DNA of 64,000 nt from JAAFHB01 sp038236995 (lineage in GTDB: Bacteria > Bacteroidota > Bacteroidia > Bacteroidales > Prolixibacteraceae): contig JBBRZE010000019.1 in assembly GCA_038236995.1 (NCBI GenBank), positions 1-64,000 of the forward strand, in the 5' to 3' direction. The stretch's first letter is position 1, and each line of letters opens with the position of its first letter. Under the pieces are notes generated by a model. The model was given only the letters and a program-made list of their open reading frames with translations, did no database searches and had not been told where the DNA came from. Positions 8,422-16,376 of the stretch are shown one piece after another. The position numbers were made by a program, and so were the translations under genes.

Positions 8422-8460
8422 ATACTCAGGATAGCGCAGGAAATGCACGATCCTGAATAT
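8422..8460 (-). terminator. Hairpin directly after the TonB receptor stop
   Basis: ATACTCAGGAT (8422-8432) pairs with ATCCTGAATAT (8450-8460) with one mismatch and a 17-nt loop, immediately downstream of the receptor stop. There is no strong U-run on the minus strand, so it may be a weak terminator or a 3'-end stabilising stem. Confidence 0.4.
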
Positions 8461-10779
8461 TTAGAGGCTCCCAAATTTGATTCCAAAATAATAAGTACGG
8501 GGCGCTGATGGTCCGTAAATGTAGTTGCTGTCACGGTTTTTACCCGAGTCGAAATCATCCTGGTAGGCGTTGAAAATATTTTTAATGCCACCAAATATTT
8601 CTATTCCAAGGTTTAACCGAATCACTTTGGTCAGGTAGATCAGCTTAACATTGTTTTCAAGGAAACTACGTGTAGTGACATACTTGTCGTTCACGGGATT
8701 TTCGGGAGCACCTGCGAGGTGCAGAATCTCCATTTTACCGGTATAAACCCCGCTGATCGAAGCATTAAATTTCCCTTTTGGGGTCAAGGTAAAGGTATAA
8801 TAACCGTATTTGTCGGGGCTTCTAAGGTAGTGTTTCACGGCTGGGAGTGTCGCTGAATAGCGTACAGGGTTTTCGTAATTGCTCTTCTGATAGGTATAAC
8901 CAGCTTCCAGCTGCACTTTCCCGCTATAGTTTCCCCTTAGTTCAACCGTTACCCCACGGACAAGCGAACTTGCGGCATTCCGCTTTTCGTAAATCACACC
9001 GAATTCATCGGAACCGACCTCTTCAAGTACAAATGAATTGTTGAGCTGCGTATAAAATCCTTCGAGTGTATATCCCAAAATAAAACGTTCTGTTGGCTTA
9101 TCGAAATTGAATGAGGCGCTGAAACTGTTTGAACGCTCTTCGCGCAGATCATCAGATAGCCGGATTCTTGAAATCCCGCCTCCGGCAAATGCGATATGCA
9201 TATCGGCATCGAAAGCTTGAGGGGCACGGAATCCGGTTGACCATGAAACCCTGAGTTGAGATGCATTTTTATATTTGTATAGTAAAGATAACCTTGGATT
9301 CACAATAAGTTTATCCACCAGGTTATGTTTGTCGGCACGTATTCCTGAAAGGAAAGTAAGGCCCCGGGCAAAATTCCAGTCACTCTGCAAAAAGCTGCCC
9401 GATGTTCGTGTCGTCTGATCAAGTTTGTAGTTATAGGCATCAATTTCGTCAACGATATCATCATAAAAATACTCTGTACCAATTGTAAACAAATTGGTTC
9501 CGGTAATGAATTTGTCCGTTTTATAATTGAATTGTACACCTCCCTGGTAGGAGCGATTCAAGGTGTTACCATAAGGAGGATTCAACAGGTGATTGTTGTA
9601 TGCTGGCTGGTCATCCGGTTCAGGAAGAATACCCGTGTAATGATTCCTTTTCGTGCTTTGTGCCCCGGCATAGGCCGAGAAAGAGCTCTTTTCATTGAAA
9701 GTAATCTCATAATCGATTCCGCCCATTAACACATTATGGGTACGTTCTTCCGATTGTTGGGTCAGAAAAGCTGGTTTCGCAGACATCTCACCACCAAACC
9801 GGTATTCGTACAAACTGCTAATACTGAATTCTATTTTCTGATTTGCCGTAGGCTTTAAAAAGGCAGTTACCCCAAAAGAGTTATTTTTCAGCATCGGTAG
9901 CTCCGAATAATTGTCACCATTTTGGTCGTAGCTCTCCCTGTCGCGGTGCGATGCAAAGAACGACATCCCTGAATTCCGTTGAGGTGAAAGCACATTGGCA
10001 TTGGCATTGAGCTGAAAATCGGATGCTCCATTTCCAATCCAGGAATGGTTCGATGTGACCTGGTAGGAGTTATTGTCGGGTATTTTGGTGATTATATTTA
10101 CGATTCCGCCAATAGCACTCGATCCATATAAAACCGAACCACCTCCCCGAACCACTTCTATCCGGTCGACCATGTTGGCAGGGATCTGTTCAAGACCATA
10201 AAGTCCTGTCAGCGGACTAAATACGGGTCTGCTGTTAACAAGGATGAGCGAGTAAGCACCCCCGAGTCCGTTCATGCGCAGTTGTGAATAATTACACGTT
10301 TGGCAATCAGTCTCGACACGTAAGCCAGGTTGAAAACACAAACCTTCCGATAACGTGGTTGCCTGGATAATATTAAGCATTTTTCCCTCAATTACATTCA
10401 CAATTACAGGTGAATCGGTTTTTCGCTTCGACGTTTTGGTTCCTGAAATCACCACTTCGTTTATAGTGTTCAGAACTTCCTTTAAATCAAAATTAACCTC
10501 GATTGTAGTGCCTTTTATGACTTTGATCTTTTTAGTTTGCGTCTCATATCCGATCATTTGGGCGACAAGAATATACTCCCCTTCCGGTAGATTTACTAGC
10601 ATATAATGGCCGGTATTATCAGTTGAGGTGCCGATCGCTTTGCCCTGAATAAACACATAGACAAACGAAAGATGTTCGCCATTTGATTTTACATCTCCGA
10701 AAACATTGGCATCGGTTTTTCGACCCACTACCATAAATGGAATGGCAGTCAATAATATATACAGATATACGAGTTTCAT
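8461..10779 (-). CDS. TonB-dependent outer membrane receptor with carboxypeptidase-like regulatory domain
   Basis: 772-aa outer membrane transporter powered by TonB-ExbBD. After a signal peptide (residues 1 to about 20) comes a carboxypeptidase-D regulatory-like domain (about 24-105, with TDNTGHYMLVNLPEGEYILVAQMIGYE). A plug domain follows (about 120-235, including DRIEVVRGGGSVLYGSSAIGG), then a 22-strand beta barrel ending in an aromatic-containing strand. A conserved pair of cysteines (TDCQTCNYSQLRMNGLGG) in the plug is notable. There is no SusD partner, so it is probably a single-component receptor for a metal complex, haem, cobalamin or similar ligand rather than a glycan SusC; the ligand is unknown. 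A perfect 11-bp inverted repeat (10803-10833) lies just upstream. Confidence 0.92.
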   Translation of the reverse strand: MKLVYLYILLTAIPFMVVGRKTDANVFGDVKSNGEHLSFVYVFIQGKAIGTSTDNTGHYMLVNLPEGEYILVAQMIGYETQTKKIKVIKGTTIEVNFDLKEVLNTINEVVISGTKTSKRKTDSPVIVNVIEGKMLNIIQATTLSEGLCFQPGLRVETDCQTCNYSQLRMNGLGGAYSLILVNSRPVFSPLTGLYGLEQIPANMVDRIEVVRGGGSVLYGSSAIGGIVNIITKIPDNNSYQVTSNHSWIGNGASDFQLNANANVLSPQRNSGMSFFASHRDRESYDQNGDNYSELPMLKNNSFGVTAFLKPTANQKIEFSISSLYEYRFGGEMSAKPAFLTQQSEERTHNVLMGGIDYEITFNEKSSFSAYAGAQSTKRNHYTGILPEPDDQPAYNNHLLNPPYGNTLNRSYQGGVQFNYKTDKFITGTNLFTIGTEYFYDDIVDEIDAYNYKLDQTTRTSGSFLQSDWNFARGLTFLSGIRADKHNLVDKLIVNPRLSLLYKYKNASQLRVSWSTGFRAPQAFDADMHIAFAGGGISRIRLSDDLREERSNSFSASFNFDKPTERFILGYTLEGFYTQLNNSFVLEEVGSDEFGVIYEKRNAASSLVRGVTVELRGNYSGKVQLEAGYTYQKSNYENPVRYSATLPAVKHYLRSPDKYGYYTFTLTPKGKFNASISGVYTGKMEILHLAGAPENPVNDKYVTTRSFLENNVKLIYLTKVIRLNLGIEIFGGIKNIFNAYQDDFDSGKNRDSNYIYGPSAPRTYYFGIKFGSL

Positions 10780-10802
10780 ATTAAATTATTTATGATTTCT
10801 AT

Positions 10803-10833
10803 CCGGAATTAATACAGCAATGATTAATTCCGG
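10803..10833. promoter_or_regulatory. Perfect 11-bp inverted repeat upstream of the TonB receptor
   Basis: CCGGAATTAAT (10803-10813) and ATTAATTCCGG (10823-10833) form a perfect inverted repeat with a 9-bp spacer, 24-54 bp before the receptor start. It does not match a Fur box. It could be a dimeric repressor site or a leader hairpin controlling the receptor. Confidence 0.5.
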
Positions 10834-10943
10834 TTAAGTATTTTAACGGAAATCGGATAATGAAAGTTCGTCTTCTGGTAATAAAAGATTCATCCGTTAG
10901 TTGGCGGAATACACAAAATTGCTTTTATATTGAGGTGAAAAAG

Positions 10944-10973
10944 AAGGGATGAGTTTATACAATCTCACCCCTT
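10944..10973 (-). terminator. Possible terminator after the SecD-P1-like gene
   Basis: AAGGGATGAG (10944-10953) pairs with CTCACCCCTT (10964-10973) with one mismatch and a 10-nt loop. It lies 14 bp downstream of the minus-strand stop at 10987. The trailing sequence is A/T-rich but not a clean U-run. Confidence 0.4.
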
Positions 10974-10986
10974 TAGAATATTCAAA

Positions 10987-11850
10987 CTATTTTACAATTG
11001 TAAAACGGACCGGCAACTCACCGTTATTACAAAGTGCTGCAAAATAGCGCACTTCGGCTTGTGTGAAATCACCTGTAATTGAGCATTTACCACCTTCGAT
11101 CGCATCTCTTATTACAGGAGCATAGAGCACCTTGTTATCCAATACAATTGCAATTGCATTGTTAATATTACGCCTTGTTGCATCAGCCCAAAGTTGTACC
11201 GCCGGTTTTTTAAATTCAATCCCAAGCTCATAGATTCCGGATGCTTTGTCCAGACCGGATTTCGCACTTTCAATATCCGATCCTGTCAGCAATGCCCCTT
11301 TTTCGCCTTCCAAACGAAGTGCATAAAGACACACATTCGCATCTCCTGAGGAAGCACTCCAGGCAAATTTACAATTCTGATTGAGGGTAACTGTCTTTAA
11401 ATACTCGTTTACTTTTTCCACTTCCGGTACGGTAGCACAACCAATTACTGCCATTGAATGATCAGGGCCATCGGCCTTTAAAAGTGAAAATAAATGATTG
11501 TCTCCCTTTAAAATTTCGGAAAAACTTTCGCGATTGTAAGTCGCATAAAATGACAATGATCCTTGATGTGTAAGAAGGTTTTCAATTGCCTTCACATCCC
11601 AGCCATCAGCAAGAACTACCTGAATTTGGTTCTTCCCGGGAATGACTGTCAGTTCAAACTTTTCGGAACTGAAATCCTTTAGCCGGGCCGTAAAAATCGC
11701 TGCAGATTGCGAAAGCGTGGCCGATGAGATATTGTTATCAGCCGATTGGATCAAAATACGGGTTTCTGCACTTGCCTTATTAGAAAAGAAACTGGCAATT
11801 ATACCGAATGCAAAAACGGCTATTATTAAATAGATGATTGTTTTTTTCAT
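10987..11850 (-). CDS. Exported or anchored stand-alone SecD P1-head-like protein
   Basis: 287 aa with an N-terminal hydrophobic segment (residues 4-22) ending near NKASAET, so it is exported or membrane-anchored facing the periplasm. The C-terminal part resembles the P1 head of SecD: WADATRRNINNAIAIVLDNKVLYAP (quoted as two adjoining motifs, WADATRRNINNA and IAIVLDNKVLYAP), then IEGGKCSITGDFTQAEV and NGELPVRF, equivalent to SecD regions ending SGALP. The N-terminal half (TRLK-type region and QGSLSFYAT) also fits the P1 base. The six SecD membrane helices are absent and the protein ends at the P1 domain. A role in folding or translocation at the periplasmic face is speculative. It precedes the TonB receptor gene on the same strand. 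Confidence 0.72.
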   Translation of the reverse strand: MKKTIIYLIIAVFAFGIIASFFSNKASAETRILIQSADNNISSATLSQSAAIFTARLKDFSSEKFELTVIPGKNQIQVVLADGWDVKAIENLLTHQGSLSFYATYNRESFSEILKGDNHLFSLLKADGPDHSMAVIGCATVPEVEKVNEYLKTVTLNQNCKFAWSASSGDANVCLYALRLEGEKGALLTGSDIESAKSGLDKASGIYELGIEFKKPAVQLWADATRRNINNAIAIVLDNKVLYAPVIRDAIEGGKCSITGDFTQAEVRYFAALCNNGELPVRFTIVK

Positions 11851-11926
11851 TTTATAAAATTTTTAAGTTAAAAATACGGTTCCCTTTTCGAAAAGACGGA
11901 ACATTTGTAATATTACTTGTGGTAAT

Positions 11927-12328
11927 CTAACTTAAAACGGGCACATCTTCAGCCCCTTTGGGGAAGAGGTGGTAATAAAACCGGCTCATAGCGAATGGTT
12001 TTATTACTAATTCGGTTTGACGGAGCGTGAAAAACCGTTGGGCGATCGTTCTGTTGTCCGCAGATTGTTTAAAGGTTGTATTAAAAAGGTGAATGTACTT
12101 TTGATCGACAAAAGAAACCCAGGATTTTTCGAAGAGCGGTAACTGAACAGCATCTGCACCAACAGCCTGAGCAGATTTTGAATGCCATTCCGATACTAAT
12201 TCGTGCGGCACCGGCTTGATTGATTGCAGATTCGAGTAGTCAGAAAAAGCAGCAACAATAAAAAAGAAAAGAACTATAAATAGCGCTGTTCCAAAATAAT
12301 TGCCGATATCTTCAACTCTGTTTTTCAT
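11927..12328 (-). CDS. Hypothetical single-pass membrane protein
   Basis: 133 aa, not recognised. A strong hydrophobic helix (FGTALFIVLFFFIVAAF, residues 12-28) is followed by a polar region with aromatic and basic residues (FFTLRQTELVIKPFAMSRFYYHLF). It probably sits in the inner membrane with its C-terminal part outside the cytoplasm. It lies 76 bp upstream of the SecD-P1-like gene on the same strand, so the two may share a transcript; this is the only functional hint. Confidence 0.55.
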   Translation of the reverse strand: MKNRVEDIGNYFGTALFIVLFFFIVAAFSDYSNLQSIKPVPHELVSEWHSKSAQAVGADAVQLPLFEKSWVSFVDQKYIHLFNTTFKQSADNRTIAQRFFTLRQTELVIKPFAMSRFYYHLFPKGAEDVPVLS

Positions 12329-12370
12329 GATTCAAAGATAAATAATTCATTTCAAAATTTACGAACGATT

Positions 12371-13462
12371 TTATCGCCATTCATTGTCAGCACTTAAAAA
12401 TGCTTTTTTACCGAGAAAACGTGCATATGCCATCGATGCCTTTTCAAATAAACCGGATGTGATTTCGTTGTCCGGAAGAAAAGACGTAGCCCCCATCAAT
12501 ACTTCGTCTTTTTTAATTGTCCGATTCCACAAACCTGCCACCTGACCGTCGGCAACAATAACCGGTCGGAAAATTCCATTATCTGAAACTGCCTTTTTGT
12601 GATGGACCAATGAAAGAGAAGCGCTTCTGTCCCTGTAACTGATTAAAAACTCGTCGAATGCGGGCAATAAATAAACGGAATTTCTATCCATCCTATTACC
12701 GGGAAAGGAATCTTTAAACCAATATTGGACAGCATCAATCGTTTCAGAAATAAATCCAGATTTTACAGCTTCAAATCCCTGTCTCGCTTCAGTGACAGAC
12801 AAACCGGACCACCAGACAAAATCCTGGAAGGTAGCAGGTCCATGACTAGTGAAATATCTTCTTGCAAGTTCAGCCAGGGATTCGCCTCTCCAAAGGATTT
12901 TCTTGTAAGGAACCCTGTCACATAACAAGGCATAGGTCTGTTTATTGCCGTTAACTTGTCCACTGCAAACAATCCCTTCAAGTTCTGCCCGAAGCATTAT
13001 ATGGGATAAACGGTTGTTGTCTGTTTTGATATTAGCGTTGTTAAAGGCGATGGCCAATTCTTCGCGCGATAAATGGACGCCTCCGGCAAGCAATTGCCCG
13101 ATGATATGGTTACTCTTTGTATAGATGGCTACGGAAAGTTCCAGTTCTTTGTCTCTTGATTTCATTGACGATTTAATCTTGTTCGCAGTGAGGTCAAGTA
13201 ACCAGTAAATATCTTCTGAAGCAACAAAATGCCACGTTGGTCGCATAACATGCGTCCGGAGAACTTCTCCTTTGTTTAAAGCTTTCTCAATTATTGCATT
13301 GGTCGGATTTAAAAGCCGGACGCCGACCGCCCATTTCGCCATTGCAAAATCCTGAGCCTGCATTGCCCCCATCCATAATACAACTTCTTTGGCTGAGGTG
13401 AATTTGGTTGATGCAATTTTCTGACTGAATAAACGACAATTTGAAATTTCGGTTAAAGTCAT
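12371..13462 (-). CDS. Winged-helix DNA-binding protein, HTH_42 family (YcaQ/AlkX relative)
   Basis: 363 aa of the HTH_42 family (PF06224). Recognisable features are LWMGAMQAQDFAMAKWAVGVRL near residues 30-50, LRTHVMRPTWHFVASEDIYWLL (about 68-89), and the C-terminal KAVSDNGIFRPVIVADGQVAGLWNR. Some members (Escherichia coli YcaQ, Streptomyces AlkX/AZL) are DNA glycosylases that repair interstrand crosslinks; many others are uncharacterised, so function here is by family only. It is the last gene of a tightly spaced minus-strand run with the DUF2284 gene (6 bp away) and the DUF3795 gene. Confidence 0.85.
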   Translation of the reverse strand: MTLTEISNCRLFSQKIASTKFTSAKEVVLWMGAMQAQDFAMAKWAVGVRLLNPTNAIIEKALNKGEVLRTHVMRPTWHFVASEDIYWLLDLTANKIKSSMKSRDKELELSVAIYTKSNHIIGQLLAGGVHLSREELAIAFNNANIKTDNNRLSHIMLRAELEGIVCSGQVNGNKQTYALLCDRVPYKKILWRGESLAELARRYFTSHGPATFQDFVWWSGLSVTEARQGFEAVKSGFISETIDAVQYWFKDSFPGNRMDRNSVYLLPAFDEFLISYRDRSASLSLVHHKKAVSDNGIFRPVIVADGQVAGLWNRTIKKDEVLMGATSFLPDNEITSGLFEKASMAYARFLGKKAFLSADNEWR

Positions 13463-13468
13463 CCGGTT

Positions 13469-14005
13469 TTATTCGATTAATAAGATTGCAATTTTATTCA
13501 TTTCTGCCGGATTATCTTTTACCACATTGATGTCTAATCCTGCATTTCGGACCGTCTGATAAACATCGACCGCGAAACTCTCGGGACTTGGTCTCGATTT
13601 CATTTTATCCTTGCAATTTATCCTGTTCCCGGAACAATCCTTACACAACGTGCAACATGTTTGGTTCAATAAAAACGTTTTTTGATAGCCCGACAGAAAG
13701 ACCTCACGTTCAATATCCAGTAATTTATTCGTCATTTCGCGCGACCATTCGGATGGATAAACGTTTTTATCGGCAAATTTGGTTAATCTTATAATCAAAC
13801 CAGTTTCATATTCCTTGAAAAACCGGTCACAATCATTTACAGATGGTGTATTTGGAGGACAAGCGCCTAATCCATAATCACCGCATCCGAACGAGCATTT
13901 TACCCTCACCCAATGTGCAACAACAATTTTTTTTGGATCGATCCATTTGAAATCTGTGAAGTTCTGACTTAATAAAACGGATTCTATTTCAGCTTTACTT
14001 TTCAT
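13469..14005 (-). CDS. DUF2284 Cys-rich putative metal-binding protein
   Basis: 178 aa. Two cysteine clusters are visible: CSFGCGDYGLGACPPNTPS in the first third and CCTLCKDCSGNRINC in the second, matching DUF2284, a predicted metal- or Fe-S-binding family. No signal peptide is seen, so it is probably cytoplasmic. The biochemical role is unknown. It sits 6 bp upstream of the HTH_42 gene and 7 bp downstream of the DUF3795 gene, so the three are almost certainly co-transcribed. Confidence 0.85.
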   Translation of the reverse strand: MKSKAEIESVLLSQNFTDFKWIDPKKIVVAHWVRVKCSFGCGDYGLGACPPNTPSVNDCDRFFKEYETGLIIRLTKFADKNVYPSEWSREMTNKLLDIEREVFLSGYQKTFLLNQTCCTLCKDCSGNRINCKDKMKSRPSPESFAVDVYQTVRNAGLDINVVKDNPAEMNKIAILLIE

Positions 14006-14012
14006 GTCATTT

Positions 14013-14474
14013 TTATCCGTTAAGTTCTTTTTGCGTTTTCAATGCATTTTCCTTCAATCCCGGCCATTTTCCCCAAAGATCTTTGTCACACTTCTCAAGA
14101 TCAGGACAAACAGAGCACGATTTTATTTCTTTCTCTTTGGCACATTTCCTGACGGAACATTTAAGCATCGCCTTATTTTGTGGTTTCCCTTCGGCTTTGC
14201 ACCCATAACAAAATACGTCGTCGGTTGTAAATGGAATCCCAAATTCTTTATTCCAACTTTCAGCTAATTCGATTTTCGCATTGAGGTCGTTATTCAAAGT
14301 TGCATTGAATATCCTGCATTGCGGATCACATTTGAGACAACAAAACGACATTGCATCGATATCGGGTCGCAAAGTAGCGGTTGAATAACTATTGGCACCA
14401 TTTAATTTGGTAATTGCAACCAGTCCGGCAGAAATGCCCAGGACACCCTTCAAAAATATACGTCTGTTTCCCAT
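14013..14474 (-). CDS. DUF3795 Cys-rich protein with a Tat-type N-terminus
   Basis: 153 aa. The N-terminus has a twin-arginine-like signal (MGNRRIFLKGVLGISAGLVA). The mature part carries many cysteines in pairs: CCLKCDPQC, CYGCKAEG, CSVRKCAKEKEIKSCSVC, as in DUF3795. Many family members are cytoplasmic and lack a signal, so a Tat-exported version suggests a cofactor loaded before export; that is inference. It is the first gene of the DUF3795-DUF2284-HTH_42 run. Confidence 0.8.
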   Translation of the reverse strand: MGNRRIFLKGVLGISAGLVAITKLNGANSYSTATLRPDIDAMSFCCLKCDPQCRIFNATLNNDLNAKIELAESWNKEFGIPFTTDDVFCYGCKAEGKPQNKAMLKCSVRKCAKEKEIKSCSVCPDLEKCDKDLWGKWPGLKENALKTQKELNG

Positions 14475-14822
14475 TGTTTTAATATTAAGTCAGTACGAAG
14501 CGATATTATTTTCATCATGGTTCTCCATGTGAAAGTTGTGTTATAGCGGCTGATATCAGGAACCCGTTTATTTACATTCAGAATAACTTACCTAATAGAT
14601 TTTCGACAGAATGCCAGCCAGTTAGCACTTGTCAAAAAGGATGGCGTTTTAACAATTGTAAATTTACATAGTTTTCAAGAAATCCAAATCATCATAACTG
14701 AAAAAATTAGATGATCAGCCAGGATGAAAGAACTACTTTTCTGACAAAAAAGAGCCGCCGGATATTTCACCGACGGCTCTTTTAAAGATATAAGATGCTC
14801 TTTTGAATGCTATTCTCGCTTT
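14475..14822. other. 348-bp intergenic region
   Basis: Between the DUF3795 gene start and the GPH transporter stop, both on the minus strand. Apart from the terminator hairpin at 14746-14783 I see no gene or repeat. It presumably holds the promoter of the DUF3795 operon, but I find no convincing -7/-33 pair. Confidence 0.5.
14746..14783 (-). terminator. Intrinsic terminator of the mannoside operon
   Basis: AAGAGCCGCCGG pairs with CCGACGGCTCTT (one mismatch, 8-nt loop), flanked by A-runs and T-runs. On the minus strand the stem is followed by a U-run, about 40 nt after the GPH transporter stop. Confidence 0.85.
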
Positions 14823-16247
14823 TTATGCCTTATTCCTTTTCAAGGTGAGTTGTTCCGAATTTTCCCTGACCTTCTTATCTGAAAGCGGGTAGAACATCAT
14901 CCCTACAAAAGCCAGGATGCAGCAGACAGCAGGCATTAAGCTGATCATGATGTGCTCGCCAAAAATGGTTTCCTGACTCTGTTGCAACGCATCAGGCATA
15001 TAATGGAACACCGCAAGAATCCATCCACTCATGGCCGAACCCAGCGCCCAACCCAATTTCTGTGACATCGAAGAAGAAGAAAAAATCAATCCTGTCGCAC
15101 GGCGTCCAGTAAGTAATTCCTGATGATCAACAATATCGGCAAACATCGACCACAACAATGGCAGAACATATCCGGCGAAAATGGAGATCATGAACTGGAA
15201 AATCAGGATCCAGGTGATGTTGTTTGGAATGAAATAAAATCCTGTACTCAATGCTCCGGCAATTAACATGGCAATCATATACGTTCTTTTCTTACCGTAT
15301 TTTCTGGAAATGGAAGGTGCTGCCATTACCCCGATCAGATTGGCAGCCTGACCAACCAAAAAGTAAATAGTCGTCATATCCCAACCTGTTCCCGCCATTT
15401 TATAGTTGGATTGCACATAGTCCCTAAAAAAGTAGATGGCCACACTATCCCGTACAGCATTGAAAAGCAAGGCTGCCAAACCTGTTGCAACTAAAATCCA
15501 CCAGGGAGCATTTTGAAACAGATCTTTCAAATCCTTCTTGATTGAAACATCTTTTTCGCTTTCAATTTGAGTTACCCGCTCTTTTGTCCAGCTGAAACAC
15601 AACAAAAACAAGACAATACAGATCATTCCGATCGCACCAACGCCCATCACCCATCCAACAGGAGAGGTACTTATGGAGTTTTCAGCAGCTTGAGTTGCCT
15701 GAGCAACACCTTCGTTACCAAATGTTTTGGAAAAAAAGTCAATCAGCGGTTGTAACAACATGAAGGTTACAAAACTGCCAATGAATGCAAACGACATGCG
15801 GTAAGATGAAAGCGAATTTCGTTCAGTAGGATCGGAAGAAATAGCTCCGAGCAAAGATGCATAAGGGACATTGATCATCGAATACACGATCATCATTAAA
15901 GAATAGGTAACGTATGCATAAATTAATTTTCCGGTTTGGCCGAAATCTGGAGCAAAAAACGTGATGGCACCCATTACAGCAAACGGTATGGCAAACCATA
16001 ACAAATACGGGCGATATTTTCCATAACGGCTTTTGGTGCGGTCGCTGATTATTCCTACAAAAACATCGAAGAACGAATCCCACAAACGGGCAACCAGGAA
16101 CATCGTTCCGGCTGCAGCGGCTGTGATTCCGAGAACATCGGTATAAAAAAACAAGGAATACATTCCGAAAATCTTCCAGAACATGGATGAAGCAGCATCG
16201 CCAAATCCGTAACCAATTTTCTCTTTCAGGGTGATTTTTTGAATCAT
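14823..16247 (-). CDS. GPH-family sugar:cation symporter (MFS), probable mannosyl-disaccharide importer
   Basis: Inner membrane transporter of 474 aa with about 12 hydrophobic segments. The glycoside-pentoside-hexuronide (GPH) signature is present: LKEKIGYGFGDAASSMFWK at the N-terminus and RLWDSFFDVFVGIISDRTKS RYGKYRPYLLW-like motif around residues 50-80, containing the conserved DxxxG..SDRT.(S/R)RYGKYRPY elements. It is the last gene of the operon with the epimerase and GH130 phosphorylase, which points to uptake of mannobiose or a related beta-mannoside. A TACATTTG -7-like box (16280-16287) lies upstream, so it may also have its own promoter. A strong terminator follows. Confidence 0.92.
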   Translation of the reverse strand: MIQKITLKEKIGYGFGDAASSMFWKIFGMYSLFFYTDVLGITAAAAGTMFLVARLWDSFFDVFVGIISDRTKSRYGKYRPYLLWFAIPFAVMGAITFFAPDFGQTGKLIYAYVTYSLMMIVYSMINVPYASLLGAISSDPTERNSLSSYRMSFAFIGSFVTFMLLQPLIDFFSKTFGNEGVAQATQAAENSISTSPVGWVMGVGAIGMICIVLFLLCFSWTKERVTQIESEKDVSIKKDLKDLFQNAPWWILVATGLAALLFNAVRDSVAIYFFRDYVQSNYKMAGTGWDMTTIYFLVGQAANLIGVMAAPSISRKYGKKRTYMIAMLIAGALSTGFYFIPNNITWILIFQFMISIFAGYVLPLLWSMFADIVDHQELLTGRRATGLIFSSSSMSQKLGWALGSAMSGWILAVFHYMPDALQQSQETIFGEHIMISLMPAVCCILAFVGMMFYPLSDKKVRENSEQLTLKRNKA

Positions 16248-16376
16248 AATTCAGTTCGTTATTTATTGGTTTGTTGTTTCAAATGTAGTCAATAATATTA
16301 GTCGATAAAATATTGAAACGATCTGTCACCAGCAACTGTCAGCCGCTTCATTTCACTTTGAGAAAACACAGCCCAT

